DNA of 31,624 nt, taken from positions 1 through 31,624 of IMG/VR virus record IMGVR_UViG_3300043411_001726. One strand, given 5' to 3'. This document shows positions 20,817-27,662 of this stretch, piece by piece (the stretch's first letter is position 1; each line of letters opens with the position of its first letter). The DNA is from a virus. The translations under genes were made by a program, and so were the position numbers. A model generated the notes under the pieces. It saw only the letters and a list, made by a program, of their open reading frames with translations, did not search any database and was not told where the DNA came from.

Positions 20817-23438
20817 CTACCACTGATCCGATGAGAAGTCCCCGGCTTTGTCCAGGTGCTCCCAATCCTTACCGACCGCGACCTCGACCGTAATGGGCAC
20901 GTTGATCCAATCGTAGTGCCTAAAATCTAACATACGGTCTATTACGAACTCGAGGCGCTCGTCCAACTTGTACTTCGGCATGATGAACGTGAGATCGTCA
21001 TGGATCATCAGGCTGGGCTGGGTATCCCAATCATCCGCATCGCGCACGACGCGGGCCATGGCATCCTTGACGAGGCAGGCTTCGTCCGCCTGGATGGGGC
21101 TATTGATGATCTGATTCTGCGTCAGCGGGGCGCGGCGGCGGCGGCCGGAGAGCGCCTCGACATAACCCGTCTTGCGGTAGGAAGCGACGAGGCGCTCCTG
21201 CCATGCCTTGACGCCGGAGAAGATGCGCCAGAAGGCTTCGTACTCCGGCTTGATATAGTTCAGAGGTATCTCGAGATTGTCGGCGACCGAGCCGGCGACG
21301 GAGCCAAAGAACAAGGGGAACGTCCACTTGTTCTTTACGTCCTGCCGCCAGTCCTTCATGATCTTCTTGTCTGTCAGGTTCTGCTTGCCACCGATGCGGC
21401 TGGGGTAAGCATGCGCCAAGCGCTCGGCCCACTCCATGTGCACATCGTACCGTTCCCACAGCGCCTTGACGAAGACAGGGTCCTTGGACTCCATAGCGAT
21501 ATTGCGCGCCTGAATCTGGCCGTAGTCAATGGCGACCATGACGTGCTCGTCCGGCGCTTCGATCTGCGATCTGACTTCCTTCTGCCCCTCATTCCGCTTG
21601 GGCCAATTCTGCCCGTTCGGGTCCTCCATCGACGTCCGGCCGGTCGCTGTAACCGTCGTATTGGTCTGCGGATGCAACATGCCATCATCGTGGAGGTAAG
21701 CACCGCCGACGCGCAAGCCATCATTATACGTCGACTTGACCTTGGTAATCTTGCGCCGGGCCAGGATGTCGTTGGTCAGGGGATTACCGATCAGCTTGAG
21801 GACGTCTTCCTCGACCGAGTAGCTACCGCTTTCCCCGCGCATACCTTCCTTGCGCTTCATCATATCCCTGACGAGGTAGGTCACGTCCGGGTTGTTGGAA
21901 GGGTCGAACCTGGTCCCCTTTAGCCGCTCGAACTCCGCGACCAGCGGGTACTTGGCTATCTTCTCATCGAAGCGACGCAGCTCGGCCGTATACTTGGCGG
22001 ACAGCGCTTCGACCCGATCCTGGTTGACGGGCAAGCCCTTAAGCTGCATCCGGGTCAGCGGTGCGATCTGGTAGAGGTCATCCTCGTACAGGTTCAGGAA
22101 GCCTTCCTTGCGGATGCGGGCCATCTGGATATCGGACAGCATGCAATGGAACTTGGCGTCCATGGCGTTGTAGCGCAGGACGTCGACCAGCGGCTCGTTA
22201 TCGAGATTCTTTGTATCGGTCGTCGACAGGGCCTTAAGCGCCAGCCCGAAATACTGCCGGACGAGGAAATCCAGCGACAACGGCCCCTGCTCATTCTTGC
22301 GCTGGCCTTCGCCGCGCCCTGTGCGCTCGTCGAGGACAGCCGCCTGCGACATGGTATCTTCCCACTCGCTATGGAGCAGGCACCGATCATCAAAATGGGC
22401 AGCCGACCACTCAAGCTCGAACGGGAGATTGTGAACGGCCTTGCGCATACGCGGCTTGTTCAGGAAGGCGGTCCAAATTGTCCGGAGCTGCTTGCGGTGC
22501 TCCAGGCTCCATTTGGCCTGCGAGTGCAAGTAGGGGAAGGCAAGGCTCCGGAGCGGCGTTCCGACCGCGATGGTCAAGACCTTGGCCGTCTTGGCATAAG
22601 GCCGTTTGCTGTTCGTCTCGTAGTCGACGCCGACAACATCGGCTTCCCCGGCCCAGGTCAGAAAGGCTTCGATGCGGGCAAGCCCAGCTTGGGTGCAGTC
22701 TGTCACCCACTCGACGCCTTGCATGGCTTCCTTGGTCGTCACGACCTGGGCCGGGGGCAGGCTGTCTATCTCGGCAAAGGCCCGCGCCAGATCGAAGCGG
22801 AATACCCGCTCGTCTTCCGAGCCCACATCGGAATCCCGCAGGGTGCGCCCCGTGCGCTTCTCGGCCTCGTCACGACTCCGCGTGATATAGGCGGGGTGGT
22901 GGAAGCTGTAGAACCAGCACGTATGGGAGCCGACCTGCACAGGAAGGCGCCGGCCGCGCCAATTGTTCAGGCCCGACTGCCCGGCGGCCCATGAGAGCGG
23001 GATGGCGCCGAAACCGAAGATGGCCTTTGGCTTGGTATGTTCTATGTCCCTAATGATGCTTGGGCGGCAGGACTCCACCTCTACGTAGTCAGGCTCCCGG
23101 TTTTCTGGCGGCCTTGTACGCACTACATTGTTCCACCGGATATCGGGCAGGAACTCGCGCGGGATTTGGGCGCGCAGAAGCTGGCCTGACTTTCCGACGA
23201 AGTGCGCCCGCTCGGCGTCCTCCTGTGCCCCCGGTGCCTCACCGAGGACATAGATCAGCGGCTTGCTGGAACCGGCGGCGGGGATATCGGGGTTCTTGTT
23301 ATTCCATTCCCGGCCCTCGTGCATGGGATGCTTCAGCGGGCAGGCCTTGCACTCCAGCCGATGCAGGAGCTCCAGAGACGGGATTCCGGAGCGCGGTCGA
23401 CTGACGGCGTTCTTACCACCTGAGGCGAAGAAGGACAC
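20817..23438 (-). CDS. polA: DNA polymerase I-type with N-terminal uracil-DNA-glycosylase-like domain
   Basis: 873 residues with three parts. Residues about 20-200 are a family 4-like iron-sulfur UDG domain: C30 and C33 (ECKAC), GEAPGAQED (66-74), C124, C174 and HPAY (181-184). Residues about 260-440 are a 3'-5' exonuclease (VDYETNS 271-277, HNLPFELEW 336-344, YNAMDAKF 423-430). Residues about 450-873 are family A polymerase: TGRTSMEDPNGQNWP, motif A DYGQIQAR (638-645), motif B RQDVKNKWTFPLFFG and motif C MIHDDL (811-816). In motif A the usual steric-gate glutamate is a glutamine, and motif C has HDD instead of HDE. GTG start. The fusion recalls SPO1-type phage polymerases. The UDG part may police uracil or help bind template. 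Confidence 0.93.
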   Translation of the reverse strand: MSFFASGGKNAVSRPRSGIPSLELLHRLECKACPLKHPMHEGREWNNKNPDIPAAGSSKPLIYVLGEAPGAQEDAERAHFVGKSGQLLRAQIPREFLPDIRWNNVVRTRPPENREPDYVEVESCRPSIIRDIEHTKPKAIFGFGAIPLSWAAGQSGLNNWRGRRLPVQVGSHTCWFYSFHHPAYITRSRDEAEKRTGRTLRDSDVGSEDERVFRFDLARAFAEIDSLPPAQVVTTKEAMQGVEWVTDCTQAGLARIEAFLTWAGEADVVGVDYETNSKRPYAKTAKVLTIAVGTPLRSLAFPYLHSQAKWSLEHRKQLRTIWTAFLNKPRMRKAVHNLPFELEWSAAHFDDRCLLHSEWEDTMSQAAVLDERTGRGEGQRKNEQGPLSLDFLVRQYFGLALKALSTTDTKNLDNEPLVDVLRYNAMDAKFHCMLSDIQMARIRKEGFLNLYEDDLYQIAPLTRMQLKGLPVNQDRVEALSAKYTAELRRFDEKIAKYPLVAEFERLKGTRFDPSNNPDVTYLVRDMMKRKEGMRGESGSYSVEEDVLKLIGNPLTNDILARRKITKVKSTYNDGLRVGGAYLHDDGMLHPQTNTTVTATGRTSMEDPNGQNWPKRNEGQKEVRSQIEAPDEHVMVAIDYGQIQARNIAMESKDPVFVKALWERYDVHMEWAERLAHAYPSRIGGKQNLTDKKIMKDWRQDVKNKWTFPLFFGSVAGSVADNLEIPLNYIKPEYEAFWRIFSGVKAWQERLVASYRKTGYVEALSGRRRRAPLTQNQIINSPIQADEACLVKDAMARVVRDADDWDTQPSLMIHDDLTFIMPKYKLDERLEFVIDRMLDFRHYDWINVPITVEVAVGKDWEHLDKAGDFSSDQW

Positions 23439-23445
23439 GGCCGCC

Positions 23446-24507
23446 CTAGGAGGCGGCGATCATATACAGGAACTTCAGGTCCCTGCCCAACAGCGCCAAG
23501 CCCCCTTCCGTGACCAGCATGTGGTCGCAGCGGTCGAGACCCCGCTTGACCAGCACAGGGTCGATCTTGATGGAGACGTCCTTGTGCTTCTTGCCTTCCT
23601 CCAGGTGAATCTCGTCATCGAGTTCACCCAGCGGTGAGACGGCCTTGAGGAACAGGGCGTTGTCGGCGACCTCCATACTGATCGGTTCGGCCAGCTTGCC
23701 GTCGAGGATGACTAGAGCCCGCTCGATAGCCATCTTCATGACGCCGGGGATCTTGACCGCATCCTTGCCGTAACCCTTGGGCAGGACCCTCTCTAGGGCG
23801 CCTGAGAAGTCGCTTGGGTTGGGGGAATCGAGCTGGCGCGCGAAGATACCGACGCCGCCCTTGGTCTCGGCCAGCACGCCGCCCTTGAGAACGGCAAACT
23901 TTGAATCGGCGCCGCAGAGCCGCAGGACCTGCTCGGCGAACGGGGCGGGCACGATCAGGTGCTCTTCGTCATAGCCCTTTGGCACGGCGACGTGCGACCG
24001 GGCGATCGTCTTGGCGTCGGTGGCGTATAAGGTCAGTCCGTCCTCTTCGAGCGCAAAGGTCACGCCGAGCTGATCGGGGTTAGAGACGTCGGAGCCGACG
24101 GCGATCATGACATCGGCCAGCCCCGCCAGGAGCTCCTTGGAGAGTGGCACGAAGTCGGCCGCCTTGACCTTGGGATACTCCCAGACGGCCCGGCTGGCCT
24201 CGAGCAGCGCCAGCTTGGCCTTGGCCTTGGCGGCCTTGAGGTGGGCCTCCTTGCCCTCTGCCGCCGCGTCCAGCTCGATGTTCTTGGCGCCGCTGGCATT
24301 CAGCAGGCCCAAGAGCAAAGCGCCCTTGACGCCGCCCGCCATATCGCCGCACTCGAACGGGGCGCGGATGCCCAGGATATCGTCGTAGGCCGTCAGGTGC
24401 TTCGAACCCAGCCAAATGTGAGTGAGCTCGTCGAGCAGCGCCTTCGACGCGACCGCCGGCTTTATCAGGTCGAGCGCCTTCAGGAATTCCAAACGATCTG
24501 TCTTCAC
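23446..24507 (-). CDS. dnaN: DNA polymerase sliding clamp (DnaN-like)
   Basis: A 353-residue protein with a GTG start, joined as GTGA to the stop of the last small paralogue. The opening MKTDRLEFLKALDLIKPAVA and later ELTHIWLGSKHLTAYDDILG fit the first domain of a beta clamp. Further landmarks are LGVTFALEEDGLTLYATDAK, IARSHVAVP, and GYDEEHLIVPAPFAEQVLRL. The repeated domain pattern is visible though the family is divergent. A processivity ring for the phage polymerase, encoded immediately downstream, is the expected role, with the clamp loader further along. Confidence 0.83.
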   Translation of the reverse strand: MKTDRLEFLKALDLIKPAVASKALLDELTHIWLGSKHLTAYDDILGIRAPFECGDMAGGVKGALLLGLLNASGAKNIELDAAAEGKEAHLKAAKAKAKLALLEASRAVWEYPKVKAADFVPLSKELLAGLADVMIAVGSDVSNPDQLGVTFALEEDGLTLYATDAKTIARSHVAVPKGYDEEHLIVPAPFAEQVLRLCGADSKFAVLKGGVLAETKGGVGIFARQLDSPNPSDFSGALERVLPKGYGKDAVKIPGVMKMAIERALVILDGKLAEPISMEVADNALFLKAVSPLGELDDEIHLEEGKKHKDVSIKIDPVLVKRGLDRCDHMLVTEGGLALLGRDLKFLYMIAAS

Positions 24508-24651
24508 AGCTTATCCCCTTTCAACTGGAGCAGGAGGTCCTGCCCTTTGTGCATGACGTAGAAATAGGAGACGAGGATACTTGCCGCCCCCCCCTTCTAG
24601 CAGAACCCGGATCTTCCACTCGCGCGGGTCGACGGCGAATACGGTCTTCAC
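24504..24651 (-). pseudogene. Fourth small DpdA-array paralogue, frame broken at a C8 run
   Basis: A GTG start (24649-24651) joined as GTGA to the upstream stop opens VKTVFAVDPREWKIRVLLEG. After the G-run (plus-strand C8, 24587-24594) the reading frame must shift by +1 to continue as GAASILVSYFYVMHKG and reach KGDKL with a TGA that overlaps the clamp start as GTGA. Without a shift the frame ends at a TAA at 24511-24513 after 46 residues. The shifted product shows the N-x-L-x-S-Y-like core (S-I-L-V-S-Y) of its three neighbours. One G too many in the run, programmed frameshifting, or natural decay all explain it. Confidence 0.6.
24587..24594. other. C8 homopolymer at the apparent +1 frameshift
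   Basis: Eight Cs on the plus strand (G8 in the mRNA) lie exactly where the paralogue frames break. Seven would restore an uninterrupted reading frame from GTG 24651 to the TGA coupled to the clamp start. Confidence 0.6.
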
Positions 24652-24848
24652 TCGGGGACCCCCTTGAGCCGGCGGCCCTTGACGATGCGGGGGACCTTGG
24701 TTGCGCCGCCCTTGATGTAGGCGACGAACTTGTCATCATCGTTCGGGCACATCCAGTAGGAGAGCAGGACGTTATTCCCGCCCGCGCGCTCGATCGCGTA
24801 GATGAGATGGAAAGCGCTGAGGTTTGGCAAGGCGAACAAAATGCGCAT
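24648..24848 (-). CDS. Third small DpdA-array paralogue (66 aa, intact)
   Basis: Begins MRILFALPNLSAFHLIYAIE, then RAGGNNVLLSYWMCPNDDDK and FVAYIKGGATKV, ending with a basic tail VKGRRLKG. The ATG is joined to the upstream stop as TGATG, so the earlier in-frame start was rejected. The pattern is a short N-terminal strand (R-I-L-F-A), a helix, a strand N-N-V-L-L-S-Y-W and a last helix Y-x-K-G-G. The three adjacent small genes have the same plan. It may be a detached module of the DpdA enzyme encoded upstream. No known family was recognised for the stand-alone form. Confidence 0.8.
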   Translation of the reverse strand: MRILFALPNLSAFHLIYAIERAGGNNVLLSYWMCPNDDDKFVAYIKGGATKVPRIVKGRRLKGVPE

Positions 24849-25005
24849 CAGCCTAGCTCCCCCGTCCGGATATAGTGCCAGAGCCAGTCGGGGTTCCAAC
24901 GCGTGGTGTAGTAATAGCTGAACAGGACGTTAGCCGGGGAGCCCAGCGCTCGCTGATACGGTATGGGGGGCCAAACTTTCCGGAGTTCGCGAAAATGATC
25001 TTCAC
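24848..25005 (-). pseudogene. Second small DpdA-array paralogue, frame broken at a G6 run
   Basis: A GTG at 25003-25005, in GTGA overlap with the upstream stop, gives VKIIFANSGKFGP. Continuing as PIPYQRALGSPANVLFSYYY requires a -1 shift at the C6 run in the mRNA (plus-strand G6, 24965-24970). With it, the N-V-L-x-S-Y core falls at residues 26-31, exactly as in the intact third paralogue. Without a shift the frame ends at a TAG (24853-24855) after 50 residues. An alternative is a continuous 65-residue frame from 25045, but that start lies inside the previous gene and does not resemble the paralogue N-termini. Sequencing miscount, programmed shift or decay are open. Confidence 0.6.
24965..24970. 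other. G6 homopolymer at the apparent -1 frameshift
   Basis: Six Gs on the plus strand (C6 in mRNA, context GGCCCCCCAT) mark the point where the second paralogue changes frame. One additional base would give a single frame from the GTG to the stop. Confidence 0.6.
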
Positions 25006-25274
25006 CGCCGCCCCCGGCGGACGGGGATGACTTCCTCGTCCTCATCCCACTCGGCAGCGGGCGCTTGCATGACCGGCGCCGCTGCGGCGGCCTTGACCCG
25101 CTTCCCCTTGGTCTCGGGCGCGATGCCGGTCCGGCAGTAGGTCTCGAAATCGGCGTCCGTCATATCGCGGGAGAACCAATAGGAGGCCAGCCTGTTGTTG
25201 GCGCCTTCCCGGGTCAGGACGCGGCCCTGATACGCGACCGCCGGCCATTGCGCCAGGAGGAGGGTGAATTTCAC
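25002..25274 (-). CDS. First small DpdA-array paralogue with acidic/basic tail (90 aa, intact)
   Basis: Begins MKFTLLLAQWPAVAYQGRVL, continues TREGANNRLASYWFSRDMTD and FETYCRTGIAPETKGKRVK, and ends with a 35-residue low-complexity tail (AAAAAPVMQAPAAEWDEDEE, then VRRGRR). The core N-N-R-L-A-S-Y-W and Y-C-R-T-G match the other three. The ATG overlaps the dpdA stop (ATGA), so translation is probably coupled to DpdA. A partner or module of DpdA is the working idea; the sequence alone does not give a function. Confidence 0.82.
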   Translation of the reverse strand: MKFTLLLAQWPAVAYQGRVLTREGANNRLASYWFSRDMTDADFETYCRTGIAPETKGKRVKAAAAAPVMQAPAAEWDEDEEVIPVRRGRR

Positions 25275-26131
25275 AGCAGGAAGCCCCCGCCGGTCTGGTG
25301 CTTGAAACGGACCTCGCCGATGGCCGCTTCGAAACGGAGCATGAAATGGACAATGGCGCGGGCGCGGGCTTCATAGTCGGACGCCACCTCGTCGATCGTC
25401 AGCCCGGTCTCGTCCTTGAGGTAGGCGCGGATGCGGGCCTGCACCATAGGCCCCATGGCGTCGTAATGATCGTTTGGCATGCTCTCGCGGTTCTCGTAGC
25501 GGCTGACCGTGACCTTGATGGGCGGCTCGGCATAGTCCGGCTCGCCCGCGCGGTAGATCGGGAAGAAGATTCCGCCATAGGCCGCGGTCAGCGCCCAGCT
25601 TGTCGCATCGCACGTATACCAAGGATAACGGCGCATAAGGTCGAAGCTGGCGACGGCGAAGCCGTGGGTCTTGACCTTTGGGCGGCCTTCCTTGTCACAC
25701 AGCTTGGTGAAGATGGGGTCCAGCCACATGACGGCGCCATCGACGCCCTTGGTGGTGATCGACGGGGCCAGCCCGATATAGTCGGCGCCCGCATCCAGGT
25801 AGCGCTGTACCCATTTGTAGGGCTCCCCGGAGTGCACAACCGGGATCGGGTTCAGGCCGCGCTTGCGCATGTACTCATAGTTCTTGAACGAGGAAGTCGC
25901 CCCGGCTTCGGCCATCGCCCCCGTGCGGACCTGCCCCTTGGTGCCGGGGATCGTATCCAGGTTCACGTAATGGGCGATCAGGTGCTTGTGCTTCTCGATG
26001 TAGTCGCAATACTCATCGATGTCGATGGTAATGCCCTGCGACCATGCGCTGAAGGCACCCGAATCCAACCACAGATTGATGACGGGCTTATCAGCCTTTG
26101 CCGCATCCGTGCTGCGCCTGCGCTCTACCAT
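25271..26131 (-). CDS. dpdA: DpdA-type 7-deazaguanine DNA transglycosylase
   Basis: 286 residues. The core begins INLWLDSGAFSAWSQG with the catalytic-type aspartate D23, then YVNLDTIPG, VVHSGEPYKWVQRYLDAGAD, YIGLAPS and VKTHGFAVASFDLM, and ends the catalytic region with TCDATSW (D175). This is the phage DpdA branch of the tRNA-guanine transglycosylase fold, which swaps guanine in DNA for a 7-deazaguanine base such as preQ0. FolE, QueD and QueC genes surround it. The first 16 residues (M-V-E-R-R-R-S-T-D-A...) match the leader of terminase and RecA; the longer N-terminal region I associate with phage DpdA relatives is absent. Which sub-family (DpdA1-4) is uncertain. Confidence 0.9.
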   Translation of the reverse strand: MVERRRSTDAAKADKPVINLWLDSGAFSAWSQGITIDIDEYCDYIEKHKHLIAHYVNLDTIPGTKGQVRTGAMAEAGATSSFKNYEYMRKRGLNPIPVVHSGEPYKWVQRYLDAGADYIGLAPSITTKGVDGAVMWLDPIFTKLCDKEGRPKVKTHGFAVASFDLMRRYPWYTCDATSWALTAAYGGIFFPIYRAGEPDYAEPPIKVTVSRYENRESMPNDHYDAMGPMVQARIRAYLKDETGLTIDEVASDYEARARAIVHFMLRFEAAIGEVRFKHQTGGGFLL

Positions 26132-26173
26132 TCCCTGCCGAACCCTTTCATTGCCAGCCTGACATACACGCGC

Positions 26174-26749
26174 CTAGATAACGGCATTGCGGCTGCCCAG
26201 CTCCACCAAGCGCAGGAACTCTCCGCGCGCAATGGGCTTGTCCTTGAAGGCCCCCGTCAGGGCGGAGGTCGTCGTGATGGTCCCGCGCGCCCTGACGCCG
26301 CGCGATTCCATGCACATATGCCGGCACTGGATGACGACCCCGACCGCGACCGGCTTGAGGACCTCCTGGATCGTATCGGCGATCTGCCGGGTCATGCGCT
26401 CCTGGACCTGCAAGCGACGTGAGAAGACCTCGACCAGCCGGGCGAACTTTGAAAGGCCCACGACGCGGCCGTTGGGGATGTAGCCGACGTGCGCCAGCCC
26501 CCAGAACGGCGCGAGGTGGTGCTCACAACTCGAGTACACGGGGATATTCGAGACCAGCACGACCTCATCGTAGCTCTCCGCCCCATCGGCGAACGACTTG
26601 AGCAGGGAAGCGGGGTCGGCCTCGTAGCCGGAGGTATACTCGGCCCATGCCTTGACCATGCGCTCCGGGGTCTCGGCCAAGCCTTCGCGCTCGCATTCGG
26701 GGGCCAGCTCCCGCAGGAAGGCCCCCGCCGTCTTAACCGTCAGCGCCAT
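26174..26749 (-). CDS. folE: GTP cyclohydrolase I (FolE)
   Basis: 191 residues in the type I FolE family. Zinc ligands are visible in SSCEHHLAPF (C75, H78) and CRHMCMESRGV (C146); the intervening GYIPNGRVVGLSKFARLVEVF, then RLQVQERMTRQIADTI are canonical. It converts GTP to dihydroneopterin triphosphate, the first step toward 7-deazaguanines via QueD. The chosen start MALTVKTAGAFLRELAPECE lies four bases after the queC stop with a GGAAG ribosome-binding site. The open frame extends 70 codons upstream, but that stretch overlaps queC and has no FolE similarity. Confidence 0.96.
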   Translation of the reverse strand: MALTVKTAGAFLRELAPECEREGLAETPERMVKAWAEYTSGYEADPASLLKSFADGAESYDEVVLVSNIPVYSSCEHHLAPFWGLAHVGYIPNGRVVGLSKFARLVEVFSRRLQVQERMTRQIADTIQEVLKPVAVGVVIQCRHMCMESRGVRARGTITTTSALTGAFKDKPIARGEFLRLVELGSRNAVI

Positions 26750-26753
26750 GGGG

Positions 26754-27560
26754 CTAATACTTCCGAAGCCGTTGTTCGAGATCGACGATCTTCTCGTAGA
26801 CGCTCTCACCGCGCAAGTCTTGGAGAAGCCCGGAGTAGTTGGTGTAATTCCTCTCCTCAGGAAGGGCCATCGCGCCCTCAAGCCACGCCCGGACGACCAG
26901 CGGGTCCGGGGAATTGGCTTCCTCGAATGACTTCTGGCGCAACAGGCTTGCCCGGTCATGCCCCGTCGGCGGGTAGAGGCCGTCGTAAGCCGTATGGGAA
27001 TAGGCCAGCGCCCTGTAGCAGCCGGGCAGGGACCGGGCCAGATCGACGGCTTCCCCCTTGGAGAGGTAGAGCAGCGGGCAGTCGAAGGTGATCTTGCGCT
27101 CCAGCCCGGCCAGGATGGTCGTCTCTAGTGCATGAATGAACGGGGCGCGGCAGTCCGGATAGCCGCCCATGCCATGCGCCAAGCCCAGACTGATTGTATC
27201 GATGCCCTTGACGAAGGCGCGGTTGGCGGCCAGCGTCATGAAGAGCAGGTTGCGGGCCGGCACAAAGGTCTTCTCCAGCCCGCCGGGCAGGACCTTGTGC
27301 GACTCGTATTCCTCCAGCTTCGCATTGGGGTCGGTCAGGGGGCTTGTGCCCTGAAGGATCGAGCCGATCTTGAGGACCTCGTGGTCCTTGATGCCGACCA
27401 TCTTGGCAATGATCAGGGCGGACTCGATCTCGATCGAATTCTTCTGGTTGTAGTCGATAGTCAGGGCGGAGACATTCTCGACGCCCCGGTCGGCGACCGC
27501 TTTATATAGTACAGTCGTCGAATCCTGACCGCCACTGAAGACTACAAGCGTTTTACTCAT
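26754..27560 (-). CDS. queC: QueC-like preQ0 synthase with a degenerate zinc site
   Basis: 268 residues with the PP-loop SGGQDSTT (9-16), DYNQKNSIE, FVPARNLLF and GGYPDCRAPF, all QueC hallmarks. QueC normally turns 7-carboxy-7-deazaguanine, ATP and ammonia into preQ0 and holds zinc with four cysteines in the pattern CYxG...CGxCxxCxLR. Here that stretch reads AYDGLYPPTGHDRASLLR (191-208), with alanine, threonine, aspartate and serine in the four positions. The chain also continues past the usual end by about 50 residues. The protein may be active with a metal-free structure, or may have changed role. It has a GGAGGG ribosome-binding site and lies downstream of a strong hairpin. Confidence 0.9.
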   Translation of the reverse strand: MSKTLVVFSGGQDSTTVLYKAVADRGVENVSALTIDYNQKNSIEIESALIIAKMVGIKDHEVLKIGSILQGTSPLTDPNAKLEEYESHKVLPGGLEKTFVPARNLLFMTLAANRAFVKGIDTISLGLAHGMGGYPDCRAPFIHALETTILAGLERKITFDCPLLYLSKGEAVDLARSLPGCYRALAYSHTAYDGLYPPTGHDRASLLRQKSFEEANSPDPLVVRAWLEGAMALPEERNYTNYSGLLQDLRGESVYEKIVDLEQRLRKY

Positions 27561-27610
27561 TTCTGGAACCCTCCGTTTGCCTTCCTATCATACCGCCGCC
27601 TTACAAAGGA

Positions 27611-27633
27611 GGGGGTCCCAGACCGGGACCCCC
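27611..27633 (-). terminator. Perfect hairpin after the lysine-rich gene
   Basis: A nine-base-pair perfect stem (GGGGGTCCC at 27611-27619, GGGACCCCC at 27625-27633) with a five-base loop lies 29 bases beyond the stop of the lysine-rich gene. In the mRNA direction it is followed by TCCTTTG, a poor U tract. It is likely a partial intrinsic terminator or mRNA 3'-end stabiliser that would set the abundant lysine-rich message apart from queC. Confidence 0.7.
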
Positions 27634-27662
27634 ATTTGCTTTGACGACGCCGGCCGCAGCCC

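Larger units (their letters stand above)
24504..25274 (-). repeat. Tandem array of four diverged small paralogous genes
   Basis: Four short frames follow one another with GTGA or TGATG junctions. All share an N-terminal hydrophobic strand, a following helix, a (A/N/S)-(N/S)-(V/R/I)-L-x-S-Y-(W/F/Y) strand, and three of the four show Y-x-(R/K)-(T/G)-G. DNA similarity is low, so duplication is old or the copies were recruited separately. Confidence 0.7.

Noticed and set aside
24848-25045. Second paralogue as a continuous 65-residue protein from 25045
   Set aside because: Would overlap the previous gene by 44 bases and its first 25 residues do not resemble the other three; the GTGA-coupled start with a frame change matches residue for residue. 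It cannot be excluded.
25298-26422. A 374-codon plus-strand frame opposite dpdA and folE
   Set aside because: Antisense to two genes with intact catalytic motifs; composition is that of a GC-rich shadow.
26750-26959. A 70-codon N-terminal extension of folE
   Set aside because: It lies inside queC, and the FolE family begins near MALTVKTAGAF.
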